Positions 45,275 through 54,621 are shown, counted from the stretch's first letter. The stretch: DNA of 64,000 bases from Paraburkholderia acidipaludis NBRC 101816 (GCF_000684975.1 NZ_BAXZ01000017.1:62001-126000), one strand, 5' to 3'. Program-made: numbers and translations. Notes: a model not told the origin generated them from the sequence alone.

Positions 45275-46156
45275 ATGGAACTGCGTCACCTGCGTTATTT
45301 CGTTGCTGTGGCGGAAGAGGGCAGCCTCACTGTCGCGGCGGAGCGTCGGCTGTACACGTCCCAGCCGTCCCTGAGCCGGCAGATCCGGGATCTCGAGTAC
45401 GAAGTGGGTGCGCAACTGTTCGTGCGCAGCGCGCGCGGCATCGAACTGACCGATGCCGGCAAGGCATTTCTCGACCATGCGCGCCTCGCACTTGCGCAGG
45501 TCGATGCGGCGTGCGAGGCCGCACGACGGGCGGCGCGGCCGTCGAAGCCGACGTTTGCCGTCGGCTTCCTGAGCGGGCAGGAAGTCACCTGGCTCGGCGA
45601 AGCGACGCGTGTGCTCGCAGGCGACCTGCAGACTCTCGAGATGACGGTATCGAGCGAGCACTCTCCCGATCTGGCGGAGGGCCTGTCGACGGGCCGGCTG
45701 GATGTCGCGTTCATGCGCGCCGAAGCCAACCGGCCCGACCTCGAGTACGTGACGGTCGCGCGCGAGCCTTTCGTCGTGCTGATGCCGAGCGATCATCGCC
45801 TGGCGAGCCTCGAGGAAATCGACGTGCACGATCTGGCCGGGGAGCCGTTCATCAGCGGCTCGGACGTGGCCGGTCCCATGCGCCGCGCGATCGAAAACTA
45901 TCTGGCGGCAAACGATCTCGCCATCGAGCCCGCACATCGCGTCCACAACCTGACGATGGCGATGTCGCTGATCGCCTCGACGCGAGGTGTTGCCCTCTTG
46001 CCTGCCTATGCCGAGAAGCTGTTGCCCTGGTCGGTGACGAGCCGGCCGCTCAAGGGCGAACCGCCGACGATCGAACTGGTGGTCGGCTATAACCGGAATA
46101 ACCGCTCCCCCATCCTGTCGACCTTCCTGTCTCGCATCGACCAGATCAGGCGATAA
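45275..46156 (+). CDS. LysR-family regulator
   Basis: A 293-residue LTTR: MELRHLRYFVAVAEEGSLTVAAERRLYTSQPSLSRQIRDLEYEVG at the N-terminus and a standard effector domain. It is divergent from SDR copy 2, with the palindrome of site 2 just 24 bases upstream of its ATG. It is therefore the best candidate to control both that operon and the one behind site 1. Confidence 0.93.
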   Translation: MELRHLRYFVAVAEEGSLTVAAERRLYTSQPSLSRQIRDLEYEVGAQLFVRSARGIELTDAGKAFLDHARLALAQVDAACEAARRAARPSKPTFAVGFLSGQEVTWLGEATRVLAGDLQTLEMTVSSEHSPDLAEGLSTGRLDVAFMRAEANRPDLEYVTVAREPFVVLMPSDHRLASLEEIDVHDLAGEPFISGSDVAGPMRRAIENYLAANDLAIEPAHRVHNLTMAMSLIASTRGVALLPAYAEKLLPWSVTSRPLKGEPPTIELVVGYNRNNRSPILSTFLSRIDQIRR

Positions 46157-46264
46157 GCGCACGGCCGCGCAATGCTGTCCGAGGCATTAACGCGCGTAAG
46201 CACCCACGCCTGCCTCAACGATCCGGCTGCAGGTTATTGGGCATCGGGCACGCCATGATGCGGC

Positions 46265-46292
46265 TTGACGCAGTCATCTCGTCTGCTAAACT
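46265..46292 (+). promoter_or_regulatory. Promoter of crcB riboswitch transcript
   Basis: TTGACG (46265-46270), 16-base spacer, extended -10 TGC-TAAACT with TAAACT at 46287-46292. The start point falls about where the riboswitch aptamer begins. Confidence 0.6.
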
Positions 46293-46295
46293 TTG

Positions 46296-46350
46296 CCGCT
46301 GGAGATGGCATTCTCCATAACCGCTCGCTCCGAGCCGATGATGCCTACAA
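46296..46350 (+). promoter_or_regulatory. Fluoride riboswitch 1 (crcB)
   Basis: GGAGATGGCATTCTCC (46301-46316), AACCGC and GATGATGCCTAC (46337-46348) are the invariant blocks of the crcB-motif (fluoride) riboswitch, in order and spacing. AGGCAT at 46413-46418 is the likely Shine-Dalgarno of crcB. It is exactly complementary to ATGCCT in the aptamer, so fluoride binding would free it and switch translation on. Confidence 0.92.
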
Positions 46351-46423
46351 CGTTGTGCCGATTGAATACGCTTTTCAAGGCGCATTTCTATCCGGCCGAA
46401 TCAAATCAACAAAGGCATTGATC

Positions 46424-46816
46424 ATGTATCTCTCGGTTCTGGCGGTTGCAATCGGCGGCGCATTAGGCTCACTGTTTCGCTGGTTTCTCGGTGTCCGCCT
46501 CAACGGACTCTTTCCCGATCTCCCCTTGGGCACGCTTGCCGCCAACGTGATTGCCGGCTACATCATCGGCGTGGCCGTCGCGTTCTTCGCACGTCAGCCC
46601 GATATCCCCGTGGAATGGCGTCTCTTTGTCATTACGGGCCTGATGGGCGGCCTCTCCACATTCTCCACGTTCTCCGCTGAAGTGGTGGCGGACCTGCAGC
46701 AAGGCCGTCTTGGTTGGGCAGCCGGCGAAATCGTCATTCACGTCGGCGCGTCTCTGGCCATGACGGTCCTCGGCATCGTGACGGCCAGTGCCGTCGCTCG
46801 CGCCGCTACCGCTTGA
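46424..46816 (+). CDS. crcB: Fluoride exporter CrcB/Fluc
   Basis: A 130-residue four-helix Fluc channel protein: GGALGSLFRWFLG, TLAANVIAGYIIGVAVAF, and the hallmark GGLSTFSTFSAEV. Two copies dimerise in opposite orientations to form a fluoride channel that lets cytoplasmic F- leave. ATG 46424 lies behind AAAGG. It is under riboswitch 1 and convergent with the complex I-like operon. Confidence 0.95.
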   Translation: MYLSVLAVAIGGALGSLFRWFLGVRLNGLFPDLPLGTLAANVIAGYIIGVAVAFFARQPDIPVEWRLFVITGLMGGLSTFSTFSAEVVADLQQGRLGWAAGEIVIHVGASLAMTVLGIVTASAVARAATA

Positions 46817-46949
46817 CCGGTATCGGTCAACGCATGCCGGGCATGTTGACCGGCCCGGCGCGGAGGGGGCGCAGGATGCACTCGCAGGCGTCGGGCCGCA
46901 GCGCGCCGTAGCGCAAGCGGCAGACGGCGAGCCCTTCGAGCCGGCATCG

Positions 46950-48944
46950 CTACAGAAGCGTGAGGAAGAGAATCGCGACCAGCAATCCGCCAATCAGGGC
47001 AAGGTAGAAGTTCAGGTTGCCGGATTGGAGGGCGCGAAGGCGCTCCGCGCACGCCGTCACGATCCGGACCAAGGGGTCGAACAAGTGCCGCTCGAAGAGG
47101 TCGGTCACGCCAGCGGCAAACACCAGGCGCTTGACGAAGTACTCGCGCTGCTCGTGCTCGCGCGTCGTGCTGACCGTCGGCTGGTAGATGAAGCTGTAGA
47201 AGGTGCGCATGGCATTCGAAAAGGTCAGCGCTGTCGTCGCCGCGTCATGCCCGCTTTCCGTCATGCCGCCGAACCATACGGGCGCCCTGCGAATCGCGTG
47301 CCGTTTCGTCAGCCACAGCAGCGCGAGCGGCAGGATCGCCAGCAGCGGCATCACGATGACCAGCTTCGTCGGCGAGATGAAGGCAAATTTGTTCGTGAGC
47401 GGCACGAGCAGCCAACCCGACACCATCGCCTGCGGGCTGTTGGCATGAAAAAGCGTCTGCGCGCCACTTGCAAGCGCGTTGAGCCACAGCGGCGCGCCGA
47501 CGGCCACGGCAAGCACGCACAGCCCGAGGATCCCCACCGAAACCGCGCTCGCCCGCGGCACGGGCGGCGTGACGTCAATGCCTGGCAGTCCCAGCAAACC
47601 GAGACCGAACACCTTGACGAACGTTGCGAGCGCAACGGCGGCGGCCAGCGCGAGTCCCGCCCCTGCCAGAACAAGCACGAGCCGGCCGATGAAGGACGCG
47701 AGGTGGAACCCCTGAAACACCGACTGAAACACATACCATTCGCTGACGAACCCCGCCTGCGGCGGCACTGAAGCCAGGCTCATGACGGCAAACACCGCGC
47801 CCAGTCCGAGCAGGAAGCCGCTGCGACGCAGCCAGCCGCGGGGCACGATGTCGTAGCTGCCGCAGGCCGCATGGATCCCGTCCGCCGTGAGGAACAGCGC
47901 GCCCTTGGCAAGCGCGTGACCCGCGAGATGCAGTAGCGCAACGGTCCATGCAAGGCCTGCGAGATCGCCGAGATGACCGGCGCGAAAGAGCAGCGTCGCG
48001 CCGAGCATGACGACGGCGACCGACGCGTTCTCTGCCGACGAATAGCTGAGCAGCGAGCGCCACTCGTCCTGCTGGAATGCGAACAGTACGGCAAGGATCG
48101 CGCTCGCCACGCCAGCCGCGATCGCGATCACGCCCAGGCCGAAGGCCGTGCCGCTCTGCACGGATACGTCGAGCCAGCTGTTCCAGCCGCGACTCAAGGC
48201 AAAGTACGCCGCGTTGAGCACGACGCCCGAAAACAGCGTACCCGTTGCGCCGCTACCGCAGGAATAGGCGCGCGGAAACCATTCGTAGAACGGCATCAGC
48301 CCAAGCTTTGCCCCGAAGCCGATCAGCAGCGCGAGGCCCGCGAACCAGGACACGACGCCGGCCGCGCCCGGCGCGTTCGTGACGAAGCGGTCGAAGCCGA
48401 TGCCGCCCGCCGCCCGGTCGAGCACGACAACCGCGAACACCAGCGCAACGGCCCCCACTTCGAGCAACGCGAGCATGAGCATGACCGGCCGGCCCTCGCG
48501 CTCGTCCGCCCGCTCGCCGGCCAGCATGAGCGCGCCGCCAAGGCTCATGGTTTCCCAGGCGACGAGGAGCGACATGCCGTCCTGCAGACCGACCACGCCA
48601 AGCGCGCCGAGCAGGCTGAACGCGGCGCCGGCGGACCATCGTCCGGAAGCGCCGGCCAGCGGCGAGCCGAGCCAGCAGGCCAGTGCCGCGGGGACCAGCC
48701 CGAAGCCGAGCAGCCAGAGGCCCGCGGGTTCGACCGCGAACCCTACCGGCTGCGCCGCGAGCACGATTGGCAACGGCGCGGCGGCGGTGCCGTCCGGCAG
48801 GGCGACGAGGCACGCAATCACCGCAAGCACGCATCCCGTGCCCAGCAACCCGCGCGCGACGCCGTGCGCGGCGCGCAAAGGCGAGACGAGCGCGGCGAGC
48901 GCCCACAGCACGGCGGCAAGACCCAGGAGCAGGTTAGCGCTCAA
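46950..48944 (-). CDS. HyfB/NuoL-type proton-pumping membrane subunit
   Basis: A 664-residue, multi-helix antiporter-like subunit of the complex I/hydrogenase-4 family, with SLLVAWETMSLGGALMLAGE, GLMPFYEWFPRAYSCG, SSAENASVAVVMLGATLLF and HLAGHALAKGALFLTADGIH. Conserved Lys, Glu and His of the pumping path are retained. Last gene of the six-gene operon led by riboswitch 3. It overlaps the preceding gene by 11 bases. Confidence 0.9.
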   Translation of the reverse strand: MSANLLLGLAAVLWALAALVSPLRAAHGVARGLLGTGCVLAVIACLVALPDGTAAAPLPIVLAAQPVGFAVEPAGLWLLGFGLVPAALACWLGSPLAGASGRWSAGAAFSLLGALGVVGLQDGMSLLVAWETMSLGGALMLAGERADEREGRPVMLMLALLEVGAVALVFAVVVLDRAAGGIGFDRFVTNAPGAAGVVSWFAGLALLIGFGAKLGLMPFYEWFPRAYSCGSGATGTLFSGVVLNAAYFALSRGWNSWLDVSVQSGTAFGLGVIAIAAGVASAILAVLFAFQQDEWRSLLSYSSAENASVAVVMLGATLLFRAGHLGDLAGLAWTVALLHLAGHALAKGALFLTADGIHAACGSYDIVPRGWLRRSGFLLGLGAVFAVMSLASVPPQAGFVSEWYVFQSVFQGFHLASFIGRLVLVLAGAGLALAAAVALATFVKVFGLGLLGLPGIDVTPPVPRASAVSVGILGLCVLAVAVGAPLWLNALASGAQTLFHANSPQAMVSGWLLVPLTNKFAFISPTKLVIVMPLLAILPLALLWLTKRHAIRRAPVWFGGMTESGHDAATTALTFSNAMRTFYSFIYQPTVSTTREHEQREYFVKRLVFAAGVTDLFERHLFDPLVRIVTACAERLRALQSGNLNFYLALIGGLLVAILFLTLL

Positions 48945-49749
48945 GCTGGCCTCCTCTCATGCGTTGATCAGCTCTCCCGACGATTAACAGCAGCGCGTGA
49001 ATCAGCGCGGCCGGATTCGGCGGGCAGCCCGGCAGATAAACGTCCACCGGCAACACGCCGTCGAGTCCCGTGCCGCAGGCGTAATTGCCGCCGCTCACGC
49101 CCCCCGACACCGCACACGTGCCCGTCGCGACAACCCAGCGCGGCGCGGGCATGGCCTCCCACGTCGCGAGCAGCGGCTCGCGCATCGCCTTCGTCACGGG
49201 GCCGGTAACGAGCAGCACGTCGGCAAAGCGCGGTGACGGCGTGAAGAAGATGCCAAGCCGATGCAGGTTGTAGAACGGATTGTTGAGCGCCTGCAGTTCC
49301 GATTCGCAGCCGTTGCACGACCCCGCATCGACATGCCGCACATGCAGGCTGCGACCGAACTGGCGGCGCTCTCGTTCGACCACCTCGCGCGCGATCCGCT
49401 GACTCGCTTCGTGCCATATCAGGTCGTCGCGTTCGCGCACGCCGAGCGCCCAGTCCCCGGAAGTCGTGAACGCGCCCGTCGGGCAGACTTCGACGCAACG
49501 CTGGCAGACGATGCAGCGCCCCCAATCCACCTCGGGCTTCGCGGGCGTCTCGTGCGAAGAAGCGAACGAGATCGCACGCGTCATGCAGGCATTCGCGCAG
49601 GCCTCGCAGTCGGGCCGGCATTTCGCCGGATCGTAACGCGGCATGCCCAGCACGCCTTGCTGGCCGTGCCCTTCGTCCTTCACGCCCTTCAGTGGCCAGT
49701 CGGTGCTCGCACTGCCCTCCTTCAGGCCAAACCAGGTCCAGAGTGACAT
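48934..49749 (-). CDS. Ferredoxin-NuoB fusion subunit (HyfH-HyfI type)
   Basis: A 271-residue fusion. Residues 40-95 hold two 4Fe-4S motifs (PAKCRPDCEACANACMTR and CIVCQRCVEVCPTGAF). Residues ~130-265 form the NuoB/20-kDa domain with all cluster ligands (GSCNGCESELQ, GTCAVSGG, PGCPPNP). In complex I relatives this passes electrons to the large subunit or quinone. The Fe-S chain thus looks intact although the catalytic partner has lost Ni-Fe ligands. Confidence 0.88.
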   Translation of the reverse strand: MSLWTWFGLKEGSASTDWPLKGVKDEGHGQQGVLGMPRYDPAKCRPDCEACANACMTRAISFASSHETPAKPEVDWGRCIVCQRCVEVCPTGAFTTSGDWALGVRERDDLIWHEASQRIAREVVERERRQFGRSLHVRHVDAGSCNGCESELQALNNPFYNLHRLGIFFTPSPRFADVLLVTGPVTKAMREPLLATWEAMPAPRWVVATGTCAVSGGVSGGNYACGTGLDGVLPVDVYLPGCPPNPAALIHALLLIVGRADQRMRGGQLER

Positions 49750-49788
49750 CGATGCGTTCCTTCCCTGTGCGCTGCGCGAGTCGCGCCG

Positions 49789-51276
49789 CTAACGGGCACA
49801 ACCCGAAATCGTCAGGCCAAAGCTCGCCTCGTTGATCGCGTAGTCCATCATGTTGCTGTCGTGAACCGTGGACGGAAACACGCGCCAGTTGGCGAACGAC
49901 GGCGCCTTGATCTTCACGCGCGCGAGCCGGCAGCCCGCGTCGAAATGGACGGCGTAGAGCACCGTGCCGCGCGGCGACTCCGCCCACCCCAGTCCTTCCG
50001 TCCGCGCGGCCGCGACGCAGTCCGCCCGCAACGGACCGTTCGGCACGCCCTCGCCGATCGCCCGGTCGACGAGCGCCAGGCTCGCACGCAGTTCGGCAAT
50101 GCGCACGCTCATGCGCGCATACGCGTCGCCCGCTTCGGCAATCGCGACGGTCGGCGGTAGCGCCGCATAGGCTGCATACGGGTGGTCGCGGCGCAAATCG
50201 CGATTCACGCCCGACGCGCGCTCGACCGGTCCGGTCGCACCCTGATCGAACGCGAGCTGCTGGCTGAGCGGCGCGGTCGAGATCAGGCGATCCAGATGGC
50301 TCGTGGTGCGTTCAATCAGCCCAACGTAGCGATCGACTTCCGGCGAGAGCGCAGCGAGTCCTTCGGCAATCGCGTAGACGTCGAGCTCGCGCCGCACGCC
50401 GCCCGGCCAGATCAGGCCGCGCAGGAAACGGCTGCCCGTTGCGCGCGCATTGATCTGCTTGGCCTGCTCCTCGAGCAGCTTGCCCTGCGCTTCGCCGACC
50501 TTGAGTGTCGTCGTGTGGCACAGGTGACCGAGATAGTGCAGATGGTTGTAGATCCGCTCCAGCTCGGCGGCGACGAGTCGAAACCAGCGCGCACGCCCGG
50601 GAACTTCGCAGCCTGTCGCGTCTTCCACCGCCTGGGCGTAGGCGAGCGCGTGGGCCACGCTGTCGACGCCGGAAACGCGCTCCGCGACCAGCGCGCCCGT
50701 TACGCCGTCGACGCCCTCGAACTGCTTTTCCATGCCCCGATGCTTGAGAAACAGATTGGGGTGGTAGTGCAGGATGCCCTCGCCGAGATAGTAGAAAATG
50801 AACTGCGCCGATTCGACGACGTCCGCCCGCACCGGACCAAACGGCAGAAGCTGGACATGTTTGCCCGAGACGTCCGGCAGCTTCGGCGCAGTCAGCGTAG
50901 CGGCAATACTCCGGCGTTGCGTACCGGATGGCTCCAGAGGCCCTCGTTCCCCGTGCGGCAGAAATGCGGTGACGAGTCGTTCCGGCTCCGGGTGATTCGA
51001 GAACGGGATGCCGCTCATCTCCATGACCTCGCGCTCGTGCCAGCCCAGCAGCGGGCAGATGGCGGCGAGGCTGGGAACCGGCTCGCTATCGACATCGACG
51101 GACCAGCCGCAGAACGGCTCGCGATCCGGCACCGTCGCGACGTAGCGCAACTGCGCCTGCTCCGGCGCCGGAAACCAGGCGTAGACGCCCTGCATCCGGC
51201 CGCCTTGCGCCAACAGCGCGCGGGCGCGAGCCGGCAGTTCGTTGGCGCGCAGCGCCACGTATTCGCAATTGCTCAT
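49789..51276 (-). CDS. NuoCD/HyfG-like large subunit without Ni-Fe ligands
   Basis: A 495-residue protein joining a NuoC-like N-terminus (LLGWHEREVMEMSGIPFSNHPEPERLV) to a NuoD/hydrogenase-large-subunit C-terminus (HYHPNLFLKHRGMEKQFEG, ARWFRLVAAELERIYNHLHYLGHL). Where hydrogenases have R-x-C-G-x-C it reads ERVSGVDSVAH, and the C-terminal D-P-C-x-x-C is replaced by ...GLTISGCAR. So it is not a hydrogenase: it belongs with Ehr (hydrogenase-related) complexes. The start at 51276 overlaps the upstream stop (ATGA). Confidence 0.88.
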   Translation of the reverse strand: MSNCEYVALRANELPARARALLAQGGRMQGVYAWFPAPEQAQLRYVATVPDREPFCGWSVDVDSEPVPSLAAICPLLGWHEREVMEMSGIPFSNHPEPERLVTAFLPHGERGPLEPSGTQRRSIAATLTAPKLPDVSGKHVQLLPFGPVRADVVESAQFIFYYLGEGILHYHPNLFLKHRGMEKQFEGVDGVTGALVAERVSGVDSVAHALAYAQAVEDATGCEVPGRARWFRLVAAELERIYNHLHYLGHLCHTTTLKVGEAQGKLLEEQAKQINARATGSRFLRGLIWPGGVRRELDVYAIAEGLAALSPEVDRYVGLIERTTSHLDRLISTAPLSQQLAFDQGATGPVERASGVNRDLRRDHPYAAYAALPPTVAIAEAGDAYARMSVRIAELRASLALVDRAIGEGVPNGPLRADCVAAARTEGLGWAESPRGTVLYAVHFDAGCRLARVKIKAPSFANWRVFPSTVHDSNMMDYAINEASFGLTISGCAR

Positions 51277-52757
51277 CGATTGCCTCCGCCCAGATCGGCC
51301 GCAACAGCCCCGAAGAAGTGCCATAGCGGCTCGGGCCACCAGATACCCAGCACGAATACCGGCAGGAGTGCCAACCACATCGGCAGCGTCATCCACGCGT
51401 CGATCTCTACGGGGCCATTTCCGTTCGACGGAAGCCGTTCGGCCGGCCTCGCGTCGAGATCGAGATACATCTTGCGAAAGTGATTGAGGAAGCCGATGAA
51501 AATCACGATCAGCAGCACCAGCAGCACGATCACTGCCCACGCGTTGGGCGTCGCGAATCCGGCGCGCATCAGCGTGATCTCGCTGAGGAACAGCCCGAAC
51601 GGCGGCGCGCCCGTAATGGCGACGGCGCCCGCGAGCCAGAGGGCTCCGGTCACCGGAAAGCGCGCCCACACGCCGCGAATCGCGTCGATGTCCCGGGTTC
51701 GATAGACGCGCATCGCGTTTCCCGCGCCGAAGAACATGAGCGACTTGTTCAGCGAATGATTGAGCATGTGGTAAAGCACGGCCGCTATGGCGAGCGGACC
51801 GCCAAAGCCGATTCCGAGCGCGATCACGCCCATGTGCTCGATGCTCGACCAGGCCATGAGCCGCTTGATGCCCTGCTGCCGCACGATGAAAAGCGCCGCG
51901 ACGAAGAGCGAGATCGCGCCGAACGCCACGAGCACCGTGCGCGGCAACGCCGAGCGGCTCGCCGCGTCGGTAATCGTCAGGAAACGCGCGATGCCGAGCA
52001 TGGCCGTATTGAGCAGCGCGCCCGAGAGCATCGCCGAAACGGGCGCGGGACCTTCGCTATGTGCGTCGGGCAGCCACGTGTGCATGGGAACCAGCCCGGC
52101 CTTCGTGCCGTAGCCGACGAGCACGAGCAGGAAGGCCATCTGGATCAGCGCGGGGTTCATGTGCGGGGCGGCAGTCCGCAGCGCACTCCATGTCATATCG
52201 TAGGTGGGGCCGAGCACGAGACTGCCGGCCCAGTAGAAGAGCACCGTGCCGAGCAATGCGAGGCTGATGCCGGCCGACACGACAATGATGTATTTCCAGG
52301 CCGCCTCGATGGCTTCCCGACCCCGCTCGAAGCCGACAAGAAAGGTGCTGACGAGCGTGGTCAGCTCGATGGCGATCCAGTAGACGCCGATGTTGTTCAT
52401 CAGCGGACCGCAGATCATCGTCGTCGCGAAGAGCGCGAACAACGCATAGAAGCCGGGCAGGCGCGCTTCCTCCTCCTTGATGAGCCGCATGTAGCCAATG
52501 GCGTAAATCGACGCGAGCCCATACACGAGGCAGGTGCAGACAAGCGTCCACGCCCCGAGGGCGTCGAGCAGCACATAGCCGTTGACAAAGGTCGTCGCCC
52601 CATCGACGTGAGCCGTGAGCCACAACGCCGCCACGACGCTGGCGCCGGCCGCGGCGATATTCGCGTATTCGGCCACCCGGACGTGCTGGCTCGCCGTGGC
52701 GGCCACGGCGGCCAGGAGCGGCGCGACAATGACGAGAACGAGCCATCCCTCTACCAT
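51273..52757 (-). CDS. HyfF/NuoN-type proton-pumping membrane subunit
   Basis: A 494-residue, ~14-helix antiporter-like subunit: GLVPMHTWLPDAHSEGPAPVSAMLSGALLNTAMLG (the complex I pump signature), SSIEHMGVIALGIGFGG and LYHMLNHSLNKSLMFFGAGN. ATG 52757 is chosen behind GGTGGGG; an alternative GTG at 52763 would overlap the upstream stop. It would move protons across the inner membrane. Confidence 0.9.
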   Translation of the reverse strand: MVEGWLVLVIVAPLLAAVAATASQHVRVAEYANIAAAGASVVAALWLTAHVDGATTFVNGYVLLDALGAWTLVCTCLVYGLASIYAIGYMRLIKEEEARLPGFYALFALFATTMICGPLMNNIGVYWIAIELTTLVSTFLVGFERGREAIEAAWKYIIVVSAGISLALLGTVLFYWAGSLVLGPTYDMTWSALRTAAPHMNPALIQMAFLLVLVGYGTKAGLVPMHTWLPDAHSEGPAPVSAMLSGALLNTAMLGIARFLTITDAASRSALPRTVLVAFGAISLFVAALFIVRQQGIKRLMAWSSIEHMGVIALGIGFGGPLAIAAVLYHMLNHSLNKSLMFFGAGNAMRVYRTRDIDAIRGVWARFPVTGALWLAGAVAITGAPPFGLFLSEITLMRAGFATPNAWAVIVLLVLLIVIFIGFLNHFRKMYLDLDARPAERLPSNGNGPVEIDAWMTLPMWLALLPVFVLGIWWPEPLWHFFGAVAADLGGGNR

Positions 52758-52759
52758 GA

Positions 52760-53440
52760 TCACCCCACCAGACGCCGGAGTTCGCGGCTGCTCGTGCTGC
52801 CGACGTGCGCAACGAGATAGCGGACCAGCACGCCGAAGCTCACCACGATCACAAGGAGATCGAACAATAGGACGAGTTCGATCAGCAGCGGCATGCCGGG
52901 CACGAGAATCTGCGAGCCGAGAAAAATGCCGTTTTCAAGAATCAGCAGGCCGAGCACCTGACTGATCGCTTCCTGGCGGACGGTCAGCATCAGGAAGCCG
53001 ATGAGCTTCATCGACAGCATCACCGTGAGCGCGAGCACGACCACGGTGCCGCCCAGCCCCAGCGCATTGCCAAGGTGGTTCGACACCACGAAGGCGAAGA
53101 GCACCAGCAGCGCACCCAGCACGAGGCTCGATCCGGGCTGCAGGATCACGTGCAGTTCGCGCTCCACGGCGAGGCGCGCAATGATGCGCCAGATGAGATA
53201 CGGCAGCACGAGGCCGCGGAAGAATGCGGTCAGCACGGCCACCAGATACAGCTCGTGATAGTGGCCGTAGTAGCCGACCGCGCCGGAGAGCAAGGCGATG
53301 AGCCAGGATTCGGCCATGAACGCGAGCAGATAGTCCTTGAGCCAGCGCGAACCTAGCATCACGAAGGCGAGCAGCAGACTGCCGATCGCCAGCAGGCTGA
53401 AGAGCGATGCGGCAAGCGGGCTCAGATGGGCGAGCAGCAT
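52760..53440 (-). CDS. HyfE-like membrane subunit (NuoK-related)
   Basis: A 226-residue, six-helix protein of the HyfE type, whose C-terminal half is NuoK-like (EAISQVLGLLILENGIFLGSQILVPGMPLLIELVLLFDLLV, with the conserved Glu residues). ATG 53440 selected; the gene lies four bases beyond the stop of the NuoH-like gene. Confidence 0.88.
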   Translation of the reverse strand: MLLAHLSPLAASLFSLLAIGSLLLAFVMLGSRWLKDYLLAFMAESWLIALLSGAVGYYGHYHELYLVAVLTAFFRGLVLPYLIWRIIARLAVERELHVILQPGSSLVLGALLVLFAFVVSNHLGNALGLGGTVVVLALTVMLSMKLIGFLMLTVRQEAISQVLGLLILENGIFLGSQILVPGMPLLIELVLLFDLLVIVVSFGVLVRYLVAHVGSTSSRELRRLVG

Positions 53441-53444
53441 GGCG

Positions 53445-54392
53445 TCACCGTAGCTGGTTGGCCGCGATGGCCAGCACCGCAAGCATGAACGAAGCCGCGA
53501 GCGGTTCCTGATACCGGAAGAAGCGCAGCCTCGACTGCGCCGTTTCAACGAGCACCACGACGAGCGCGACGACCAGCATGCGCGCGAAAAGGCCCGCCGC
53601 CGCGCCGACCGCTCCGAGTGCCGTGCCATGTTGCGAGAGCCCCCACGGCAGCGTCAGCACGTTGCAGAAGATGGTGTAGAGAATGAACTGCTTCATCATC
53701 GAAGCCCACTTGAGCAACGCGAGCAACGGGCCCGAGTATTCGAGAATCCGCGCCTCCTCGATCATGTAGACCTCGATGTGGGTGCTCGAGTGGATCGGCA
53801 GCCGGTCGGTCTCGACCAGCAGCAGCACGAAGAATGCGAACACGAGAAAGAGATGCGCGGGACTCCAGTACACGGACGGCTGCTGCACGAGCAGATGATT
53901 TACGACGAACGGCAGCATGGCCTTCGCGAGCAACGTGATGCCGACGAGCACGAGGATCAGCGTCGGCTCGGCGAGGATGCCGAGCATCACGGAGCGGCTG
54001 GAGCCGATGCCGCCGTAGGCGCTGCCGGAGTCGAGCCCCGCGAGGACGATGGCGAACGAGCCGAGCGTGAGAATGAGCCCTCCGCCCAGGATGTCCCCCA
54101 TATCGGAGAGCGGCAGCGGAAAGTCGGTAAGCACGGGGATCAGGATCGGCACCGTCATCATGCAGGTGAACGCGACGACGGGTGCGCACCAGTAGATCCA
54201 TGAAGCCGTTTCCGGCACCACGATCTGCTTGCGGAACAGCTTGCGCAAGTCGCGGTAGGGCTGAAAGATGCCGGGGCCGCGTCCGCGCTGGACGCGCTCC
54301 TCCCACTGGAGAATCACGCCCTGCAGCAACGGGGCCAATGCGAGAACGGTGACAACCTGCGCGATCTGCAGGAGTATGTCGCGCGCGCTCAT
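53445..54392 (-). CDS. HyfC/NuoH-like membrane subunit
   Basis: A 315-residue NuoH-family protein: VQRGRGPGIFQPYRDLRKLFRKQ, VETDRLPIHSSTHIEVYMIEEA and YSGPLLALLKWASMMKQFILYTI, all typical of the complex I/hydrogenase-4 'heel' subunit that couples the redox arm to the pumps. ATG 54392 with GGAG eight bases upstream. First structural gene of the operon, 109 bases after the 31-codon reading frame in the riboswitch 3 leader. Confidence 0.92.
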   Translation of the reverse strand: MSARDILLQIAQVVTVLALAPLLQGVILQWEERVQRGRGPGIFQPYRDLRKLFRKQIVVPETASWIYWCAPVVAFTCMMTVPILIPVLTDFPLPLSDMGDILGGGLILTLGSFAIVLAGLDSGSAYGGIGSSRSVMLGILAEPTLILVLVGITLLAKAMLPFVVNHLLVQQPSVYWSPAHLFLVFAFFVLLLVETDRLPIHSSTHIEVYMIEEARILEYSGPLLALLKWASMMKQFILYTIFCNVLTLPWGLSQHGTALGAVGAAAGLFARMLVVALVVVLVETAQSRLRFFRYQEPLAASFMLAVLAIAANQLR

Positions 54393-54500
54393 GACCGATC
54401 TCCGCGCGGGCGCAGGCGCGTCGCAGGTCGTATGGCGCACGGCCCTACCCCGCGCGATAAAGATGTTCGCGCGACCGGGCGGTGGGTGAAGCACGGGGGG

Positions 54501-54596
54501 TTATGCCATGACAACTCGCTCGCGCATCCCATGTTCTTCGCTTTTTTCAGGCATTCGTATGCCCGGGATGCTCGTGAATGCGAGCCGGTCAGACAT
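54501..54596 (-). CDS. 31-codon upstream reading frame in riboswitch 3 leader
   Basis: ATG 54596 to TAA at 54501, encoding MSDRLAFTSIPGIRMPEK and 13 more residues. GGTAGGC directly precedes the ATG. GGTAGGCAT (54595-54603) is perfectly complementary to ATGCCTACC in the aptamer (54624-54632). It could be a leader peptide whose translation is opened by fluoride. The coding sequence itself looks ordinary. Confidence 0.4.
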   Translation of the reverse strand: MSDRLAFTSIPGIRMPEKSEEHGMRERVVMA

Positions 54597-54621
54597 GCCT
54601 ACCGGCCCCGGCGCCCGGGGA

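Noticed and set aside
49789..51276. Functional Ni-Fe hydrogenase large subunit
   Set aside because: Both ligand motifs are lost (SGVD in place of CGxC, and no DPCxxC at the C-terminus).
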